DNA from: Telmatospirillum sp.
GTDB taxonomy: Bacteria > Pseudomonadota > Alphaproteobacteria > Rhodospirillales > Magnetospirillaceae
DNA length: 64,000 bases
Reading direction: 5' to 3'
Assembly (NCBI GenBank): GCA_031291415.1
Contig: JARLJB010000237.1
Span: 124,001 to 188,000 of the forward strand
The position numbers and the translations under genes are program-made. The notes under the pieces were generated by a model that saw only the letters and a program-made list of their open reading frames with translations, was not told where the DNA came from and did no database searches. Of this stretch, positions 59,063 to 64,000 are shown in pieces. The first letter of the stretch is position 1. Each line of letters starts with the position of its first letter.

Positions 59063-59845
59063 ATGCAGCCGGGAATGATCACCCTTTCGACCCTCAACGA
59101 AGTCTTGCGCATCCGCCATGGCTTCTTCACCCGCGAAGGCGGCACGTCCGAGGGCATTTACACCTCGTTGAACTGTGGGCTGGGAAGCAATGACGATCCG
59201 GCCAGAGTGACCGCCAACCGCACGCGGGCATTGGCCTTGCTGGATCTCGAACCACGGGCTTTGGCCACGGTTCAGCAACAGCACACCACCGATGTCGTGG
59301 TCGTTGACGACAAATGGACGCCGGACGCGCCGATTCAGGTTGCCGATGCCATGGTGACCAGCCGGGCCGGCGTAGCCCTTGGCATCCTGACCGCCGACTG
59401 TGCTCCGGTCCTGTTGGCCGATCCGCGCGCCAACGTCATCGGTGCCGCCCATGCCGGCTGGCGGGGAGCTTTGGCCGGAGTCCTCGACAACACGATCGCC
59501 GCCATGATCAAACTTGGCGCCAAGCCCTCGCGCATCGCTGCCGCCGTCGGCCCCTGTATCGCCCATCGCTCTTATGAGGTTGGCCCGGAGTTTCCCGCAC
59601 CGTTTCTTGCCGAGGACCCGGACAACCATTTCTTTTTCGCGCCCGCCGTTCGCGAGGGACATTTTTACTTCGATCTTCCGGGTTTCATTGCACGACGACT
59701 CGCAAAACTGTCGGTTATCGACGTCGCACGTACGCCTTGCGACACATACCGAGAGGAAAGCCGGTTTTTCAGTTACCGGCGATCCGTCCTCAAGGGCGAG
59801 AAGGATTTCGGCCGAGCGCTGTCCGTCATCGTTTTGGAGCGCTGA
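59063..59845 (+). CDS. pgeF: Peptidoglycan editing factor PgeF (YfiH/multicopper-laccase-fold)
   Basis: 260 residues. Signatures are HGFFTREGGTSEGIYTSLNC near the N-terminus, VQQQHTTDVVVVD, LTADCAPVLLAD, IGAAHAGWRGALAGVLD and VGPCIAHRSYEVGPEF, providing the metal-binding His and Cys. It hydrolyses misincorporated amino acids in UDP-MurNAc precursors and has purine-nucleoside activity in homologues. ATG at 59063 is chosen; TTG at 59054 and ATG at 59075 are alternatives. Confidence 0.9.
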   Translation: MQPGMITLSTLNEVLRIRHGFFTREGGTSEGIYTSLNCGLGSNDDPARVTANRTRALALLDLEPRALATVQQQHTTDVVVVDDKWTPDAPIQVADAMVTSRAGVALGILTADCAPVLLADPRANVIGAAHAGWRGALAGVLDNTIAAMIKLGAKPSRIAAAVGPCIAHRSYEVGPEFPAPFLAEDPDNHFFFAPAVREGHFYFDLPGFIARRLAKLSVIDVARTPCDTYREESRFFSYRRSVLKGEKDFGRALSVIVLER

Positions 59846-59853
59846 GGGACCGG

Positions 59854-60705
59854 ATGGCGGGCCGGAAAGCGGCATCCGCGTCGACTGCCGGCCGGGCCGA
59901 CGGCCCGGCTGTTTTTGCCGCGACCATCCTTCTGTCCCTGCTGACCGCTTGCGGCCCCCTGCCTCGACCGTTCGAACATCAGCGCACAAGCCCCTTGCTC
60001 AGCGACCAACGCGCCCTGGCGCCGGTGGCGGTGCCGCCCGTCGACGGCGCTCCCGGTCTTGCCGAAGCGGTGGCCGCCGGTCTGGTCCGCGAGGAGATCG
60101 CCGCCAGCGCGACGATCGCCGGTGACGGATTCCTCGTCCTGGTCGGACGAATCCGGAGCGAAGACGGCCAGGTCCGGCTGACCTGGCGACTGAGTGGCGC
60201 CGACGGTCAAACCATAACCGAATTCCGCCAACCGCTGCCCCCCGGTGCGCTTGAACCGGCACAACGCCCACAATTGGCCGAAGCGACCGTCCACGCTGCC
60301 CTCCAGGCCCTGCGCGGCAATGACTGGGGACCCGAGACGCCGCCCAGAATTCCCAGCATCACCATAAGGTCGGTCATCGCGCCGCCTGGTTTCGATCCTG
60401 CTGTCATGACACGGGCCATGGCACGTGCCCTTAGGCTGCAGGGCATGGCCGTCACCAGCGGACCAGCCGATTTTCTTCTTGAAGGCCGTTTGACGATCAC
60501 GCCGGCCAAGGACGGACAAGATCTTTTCAGCGTCGACTGGACGCTGATGAGCCCTGACGGGCATAATCTCGCCACCGTTTCGCAAGGAAGCCCCGTTCCG
60601 CATGAGCAGGTTCAGGGCGAGCAAGGAAGCCTGGCGCGCGATATCGCCGAGGCCGGCGCTGAAGGCATTATCGACGTTGTCCGGCAAGCTTCGCCTCACC
60701 CTTGA
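59854..60705 (+). CDS. Putative lipoprotein, unknown function
   Basis: 283 residues. A signal with basic start (MAGRKAASAS), a hydrophobic core (FAATILLSLL) and a lipobox LTAC place the lipidated cysteine at about residue 33. The mature part has two similar beta-rich halves: LVREEIAASATIAGDGFLVL then IRSEDGQVRLTWRLSGADGQ, and MARALRLQGMAVTSGPADFL then GQDLFSVDWTLMSPDG. No family recognised. It follows pgeF by 8 bases on the same strand. Confidence 0.78.
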   Translation: MAGRKAASASTAGRADGPAVFAATILLSLLTACGPLPRPFEHQRTSPLLSDQRALAPVAVPPVDGAPGLAEAVAAGLVREEIAASATIAGDGFLVLVGRIRSEDGQVRLTWRLSGADGQTITEFRQPLPPGALEPAQRPQLAEATVHAALQALRGNDWGPETPPRIPSITIRSVIAPPGFDPAVMTRAMARALRLQGMAVTSGPADFLLEGRLTITPAKDGQDLFSVDWTLMSPDGHNLATVSQGSPVPHEQVQGEQGSLARDIAEAGAEGIIDVVRQASPHP

Positions 60706-60870
60706 TCCTTGCGCATCATGCAGCGACAACAGACCTGCCGAGCCGTCATCGGGGGGATAAGGAGGCCAAATGCCGTTTACATCGCCAGGGCTGGCTGTTA
60801 CAGTCCGCCGCATCGCGAAAATCGCCGGTTTTCTTGCAATTAACTTCGGCAATACCCGCAGGGTTCCCCT

Positions 60871-61803
60871 ATGAAAATTCTTACCTGCAACAGCAACCGG
60901 CCCCTCGCCGAAGCTATTTCCAACTACCTTAACCTGGCACTCACTTCGGCCAGCATCCGACGTTTCTCGGATATGGAAGTTTTCGTCGAGATTCACGAGA
61001 ACGTCCGCGGCGAAGACGTCTTTGTCGTGCAGCCGACCAGCTTCCCGGCAAACGACAACCTGATGGAACTTCTGGTCACCCTGGACGCGCTGCGGCGCGG
61101 GTCGGCCAGACGCATCACCGCGGTCGTCCCCTATTTCGGCTATGCACGCCAGGATCGCAAATCCGGCCCCCGGACACCGATCTCAGCCAAGCTCGTCGCC
61201 AATCTGGTCACCACGGCCGGCGCCGACCGCGTTGTCACGCTCGATCTCCATTCCGGCCAGATCCAGGGCTTCTTCGACATTCCGCTCGACAATCTTTATG
61301 CCGCCCCGGTGTTCACCAACGACATCACCCATCATTTCCAGGGCGACGACCTGATGATCGTCTCGCCCGATGTCGGCGGTGTCGTCCGCGCCCGCCTCAT
61401 CGCCCGTCGGCTCGATGCCGATCTGGCCATCATCGACAAACGCCGCGAGCGCGCCGGCGTTTCGGAAGTCATGAATATCATCGGCGACGTCCGCGGACGG
61501 CGCTGCGTCCTGGTCGACGATATCGTCGATTCGGCCGGCACTCTCTGTAACGCCTCAGAAGCCCTGATCAAAGCCGGCGCCACCTCGGTTTCCGCCTATG
61601 TCACCCATGGCGTGCTGTCCGGCGGCGCCGTTGCCCGCGTCACCAATTCGCCGCTGGAAAACCTGGTCATCACCGATTCGATCCAGGCCACCGAGGCGGT
61701 CGCCGCGGCCCACAACATCCGCCAGATCTCCATCGCCCCCCTGATGGCCGAAAGCATCCAGCGCATCAGCGAAGAGCGGTCGGTGAGCTCGCTTTTCGAT
61801 TAA
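60871..61803 (+). CDS. prs: Ribose-phosphate pyrophosphokinase
   Basis: 310 residues, class I PRPP synthase. Landmarks are [80 protein letters not shown] and the PRPP loop [17 protein letters not shown] feeds purine, pyrimidine, histidine and NAD synthesis. The start is MKIL because the fold begins there. A strong terminator follows the stop. Confidence 0.97.
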   Translation: MKILTCNSNRPLAEAISNYLNLALTSASIRRFSDMEVFVEIHENVRGEDVFVVQPTSFPANDNLMELLVTLDALRRGSARRITAVVPYFGYARQDRKSGPRTPISAKLVANLVTTAGADRVVTLDLHSGQIQGFFDIPLDNLYAAPVFTNDITHHFQGDDLMIVSPDVGGVVRARLIARRLDADLAIIDKRRERAGVSEVMNIIGDVRGRRCVLVDDIVDSAGTLCNASEALIKAGATSVSAYVTHGVLSGGAVARVTNSPLENLVITDSIQATEAVAAAHNIRQISIAPLMAESIQRISEERSVSSLFD

Positions 61804-61830
61804 AAAGGGCGCTTCGGCGCCCTTTTTATT
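61802..61830 (+). terminator. Rho-independent terminator of prs
   Basis: AAAAAGGGCGC, loop TTCG-type, GCGCCC and TTTTT directly after the stop codon. The A-run and T-run make it work in both directions. Confidence 0.9.
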
Positions 61831-61832
61831 AG

Positions 61833-62183
61833 GTGTCCCTCATGCGCCGGGCGCCGGCATCCGCCGGCTTGGCTTACGCGCGGGGCCGGGGCAGCCCAGT
61901 CGCGGCAAGCCGCTCCGTTTGTTTAGTGTCCCTCAGGCGCCGGGCGGGGCCATCCGGCCCCTTGGCTATCCTCGCTTATGGCTTCGCTGACGCTCTCGCC
62001 AACGCTGTGGCGCGCTCAACGCGCTAGTCGCGGGCAAGGCCCGCTCCGGTCGGGTTCCTTCAAAGGACAATGCGGGAAATGTGGGACGGAGCGGCTTGCC
62101 GCGACTGGGCCATTGAGGCCCGCGAGCTTATGCGAGGCGCAGCCAAGGGGCCGGATGGCCCCGCCCGGCGCTTGAGGGACACT
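61833..62183. repeat. Large inverted-repeat intergenic element
   Basis: Outer arms 61925-61967 (AGTGTCCCTCAGGCGCCGGG onward) and 62141-62183 are complementary in 42 of 43 bases. A second perfect 24-base pair is 61895-61918 (CCCAGTCGCGGCAAGCCGCT onward) with 62086-62109. A degraded further copy of the 43-base arm starts at about 61833 (GTGTCCCTCATGCGCCGGGC). No gene is convincing in the 492-base gap 61804-62295; open frames across it read as low-complexity Arg/Gly/Pro. Confidence 0.8.
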
Positions 62184-62191
62184 GATAAACA

Positions 62192-62232
62192 ACACCACTG
62201 CGGGCGGCTTGAAAAGCCGCCCGCAGTGGTGT
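62192..62232 (+). terminator. Long perfect hairpin upstream of rplY
   Basis: ACACCACTGCGGGCGGCTT pairs with AAGCCGCCCGCAGTGGTGT: 19 base pairs, 3-base loop. No T-run. It lies 64 bases before the rplY start, so it could terminate transcription from upstream or act in the rplY leader. Confidence 0.55.
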
Positions 62233-62295
62233 AAACACACCCCTTTCCGGCGTCGCACCCCTGGAGGCGGCGCCGCTTTCTATTGGAGAGTTTCG

Positions 62296-62958
62296 ATGAG
62301 CGAAGTCACCACACTCAACGTCGAGGCGCGTGATCGGGCCGGAAAGGGGGCCGCCCGTGATACCCGCCGTCTGGGCAAAGTCCCCGGCGTCATTTACGGC
62401 AACAAACTGCCCCCGATTTCCATCGCACTTGACCCCCGCGTCCTGTGGACGGAGATGAACAAGCCCGGTTTTCTGACCCGCCTGTTCGACATTTCCGTCA
62501 ATGGCAAAGTCGAGCGCGTGCTCTGCCGCGACGTGCAGCGTCATCCTGTCAACGAACAGGCGCTGCATGTGGATTTCCTGCGCGTCAGCGCTGAATCCAA
62601 GGTTCACGTCCATGTTCCGGTGCATTTCATCAACCAGGAACAGTCGGTCGGCATCAAGCGCGGCGGCGTGTTGAACGTGGTTCACCACGAGTTGGAAGTC
62701 ATCGCCCCGGCCAACGCCATTCCGGAAGCCTTGGTGATCGATCTGGCCAGCCTCGATATCGGTGGTTCGGTTCACTTGTCGTCGATGGCTTTGCCGGCTG
62801 GTGTCACGGTCGTGTCGCACGAAAAGAACATGACCATCGCCACCGTCTCGGCTCCGACCGTGGCTGCCGCCGACGTCGAAGAAGAAGCGGCGCCGGAGGC
62901 CGAAGCGGCCGAAGCACCGGCAGCGGACAAGGCAGCCGGCGACAAGTCGGCCAGCTAA
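62296..62958 (+). CDS. rplY: 50S ribosomal protein L25/general stress protein Ctc
   Basis: 220 residues, the long TL5/Ctc form. The N-terminal 5S-rRNA-binding domain (LNVEARDRAGKGAARDTRRL, GKVPGVIYGNKLPPISIALD) is followed by the C-terminal beta domain (GVLNVVHHELEVIAPANAIP, VIDLASLDIGGSVHLSSM) and an acidic Ala/Glu tail (EEEAAPEAEAAEAPAADKAA). ATG at 62296 has GGAG 6 bases upstream. It is followed 3 bases later by pth, the usual pairing. Confidence 0.96.
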   Translation: MSEVTTLNVEARDRAGKGAARDTRRLGKVPGVIYGNKLPPISIALDPRVLWTEMNKPGFLTRLFDISVNGKVERVLCRDVQRHPVNEQALHVDFLRVSAESKVHVHVPVHFINQEQSVGIKRGGVLNVVHHELEVIAPANAIPEALVIDLASLDIGGSVHLSSMALPAGVTVVSHEKNMTIATVSAPTVAAADVEEEAAPEAEAAEAPAADKAAGDKSAS

Positions 62959-62961
62959 GCC

Positions 62962-63549
62962 ATGCTTCTGTTGGTGGGGCTGGGCAACCCCGGGGGAAAC
63001 TACGCCCGGAACCGCCACAACATCGGCTTTATGGCGGCGGACGGGATCGTCCGCCGCCATTCCTTTGCCGCCTGGCGATCGAAATTTCATGGCCAGCTCG
63101 CCGAAGGTTCGATCGATGGCGAGAAGCTTCTGATCCTGAAGCCCGAGACTTTCATGAATCTCTCGGGACAGGCCGTGGCTGAGGCGGCGCGCTTTCACAA
63201 GATCGCGCCCGAGCAGGTCATCGTCTTCCATGACGACCTTGACCTGGTGCCCGGCAAGGTTCGTATAAAAAACGGCGGTGGCGCCGGTGGCCACAACGGC
63301 CTGAAGAGCATCGACGCCCATCTCGGCAACGCCTATTGGCGCGTGCGTCTTGGCATCGGTCATCCCGGACACAAGGATCTTGTGACCTCTTGGGTACTGG
63401 GCGACTTCGCCAAAGCCGACGAACTCTGGCTATCCCCCCTGCTCGACGCCGTGGCCGACCATTTGCCGCTATTGATTGCTGGCAACGAGGCCGGCTTTCT
63501 GAACAAACTGGCGCTGACGGCGCCTGTCGCCAAAGCACCGAAACCCTAA
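62962..63549 (+). CDS. pth: Peptidyl-tRNA hydrolase
   Basis: 195 residues. It releases tRNA from peptidyl-tRNA dropped by ribosomes. Motifs are [20 protein letters not shown] with the catalytic His, [37 protein letters not shown] and [16 protein letters not shown]. Length is normal. It lies between rplY and ychF. Confidence 0.97.
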   Translation: MLLLVGLGNPGGNYARNRHNIGFMAADGIVRRHSFAAWRSKFHGQLAEGSIDGEKLLILKPETFMNLSGQAVAEAARFHKIAPEQVIVFHDDLDLVPGKVRIKNGGGAGGHNGLKSIDAHLGNAYWRVRLGIGHPGHKDLVTSWVLGDFAKADELWLSPLLDAVADHLPLLIAGNEAGFLNKLALTAPVAKAPKP

Positions 63550-63567
63550 AGTCTAGTGGAGGCCCCG

Positions 63568-64000
63568 ATGGGGTTTAACTGCGGTATCGTCGGACTTCCC
63601 AACGTCGGCAAGTCGACCCTGTTCAACGCCCTGACATCGACGGCAGCCGCCCAGGCCGCGAATTATCCCTTTTGTACGATCGAACCCAATGTCGGTCGTG
63701 TCGCCGTGCCCGACCCGCGCCTGGAAGAACTGGCGACGACGGCAAAGTCGGCGAAAATCATTCCGACCCAACTGGAGTTCGTCGACATCGCCGGCCTGGT
63801 CCGGGGCGCCAGCCGTGGCGAAGGACTGGGCAATCAGTTCCTCGCCAACATCCGCGAGGTCGACGCCATCGTTCATGTCCTGCGCTGTTTCGAAGATTCC
63901 GATATCACCCATGTCGAGGGCTCCATCGATCCGGTGCGGGATGCGGAAACCATCGAAACGGAACTGATGCTGGCCGACCTCGACAGTTTGGAACGCCGGG
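63568..64000 (+). CDS. ychF: YchF/Obg-family ATPase, truncated by window end
   Basis: The first 144 residues are visible. G1 [16 protein letters not shown], the switch region [20 protein letters not shown] and the G3 motif [20 protein letters not shown] are those of YchF, which binds ATP in preference to GTP and associates with ribosomes. The start [12 protein letters not shown] is standard. The frame is open to the last base. The rplY-pth-ychF order is common. Confidence 0.96.
   Translation, partial: MGFNCGIVGLPNVGKSTLFNALTSTAAAQAANYPFCTIEPNVGRVAVPDPRLEELATTAKSAKIIPTQLEFVDIAGLVRGASRGEGLGNQFLANIREVDAIVHVLRCFEDSDITHVEGSIDPVRDAETIETELMLADLDSLERR

Noticed and set aside
62016..62258. Small open frames in the prs-rplY gap
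   Set aside because: They run through inverted repeats and the long hairpin; low-complexity translation.

Overview
The window looks like ordinary chromosome from a GC-rich alphaproteobacterium, most likely of the Rhodospirillales type. The evidence is the gene content and order: lgt next to a MidA-type methyltransferase and pgeF, a DnaA-like Hda ATPase beside a PerM-type permease, an EF-G-like paralogue, a phasin, and a MarR / OmpR-regulator / histidine kinase run beside a branched-chain aminotransferase. No rRNA, tRNA, CRISPR array, transposase or phage gene was recognised. Most of the DNA is tightly packed housekeeping and regulatory genes, many with 1-13 base stop/start overlaps. The species assignment is inference.

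Layout. 1-4.3 kb (minus): an Mla-type phospholipid transport operon (MlaE, MlaF, MlaD/MCE) headed by a GAF / PP2C-phosphatase / histidine-kinase-like-ATPase protein and a STAS protein. 4.5-10.9 kb: two small membrane proteins, a TPR-methyltransferase, aspS, hisC and rnd. 11.1-15.5 kb: ppx and ppk (minus) and a divergent SixA-like phosphatase. 15.7-20.1 kb (minus): a CDF metal transporter with an unusually long tail, hda, perM and a DUF2066 protein. 20.3-25.9 kb (minus): a compact four-gene unit of sulfotransferase, chemoreceptor, cysD and cysNC. 26.3-31.7 kb: purM-purN, an Lrp regulator, 2-Cys peroxiredoxin, trxB and a LysR regulator. 31.9-35.1 kb (minus): UDP-xylose synthase and uvrB. 35.2-39.7 kb: a secreted Pro/Gln-rich protein, an aspartate aminotransferase and argC. 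40.2-47.2 kb: EF-G paralogue, FolM-like reductase, folB, uvrC, pgsA, moaD, moaE. 47.6-51.4 kb: ilvE (minus), then MarR regulator, response regulator and sensor kinase. 51.5-56 kb: an unrecognised 435-residue protein, a phasin, TetR, proC, a YbjN protein and ubiK. 56.2-64 kb: hldD, lgt, midA-like, pgeF, a lipoprotein, prs, rplY, pth and the start of ychF.

How genes work together. The GAF-phosphatase-kinase protein and the STAS protein are translationally coupled to each other and lie directly in front of the lipid transporter, which suggests partner-switching control of an MlaB-like subunit. The sulfotransferase operon pairs PAPS synthesis (CysD, CysNC) with a PAPS-using enzyme and a Cache-domain chemoreceptor. 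Peroxiredoxin and thioredoxin reductase form a peroxide-defence pair. FolM-like reductase with FolB points to pterin metabolism. MoaD and MoaE make molybdopterin synthase.

The non-coding gaps hold structured repeats. A roughly 250-base composite element at 39.7 kb recurs at 47.3 kb with its central 150-base cassette in the opposite orientation. Related hairpins lie at 15.6 kb. A separate hairpin-rich element sits at 11.0 kb, and a large inverted-repeat element at 61.9-62.2 kb. Other oddities are an apparent ATT start for purM, a MoaD ending Gly-Gly-Ser-Ala instead of Gly-Gly, and an AT-rich gap with a perfect DnaA box ahead of uvrC.
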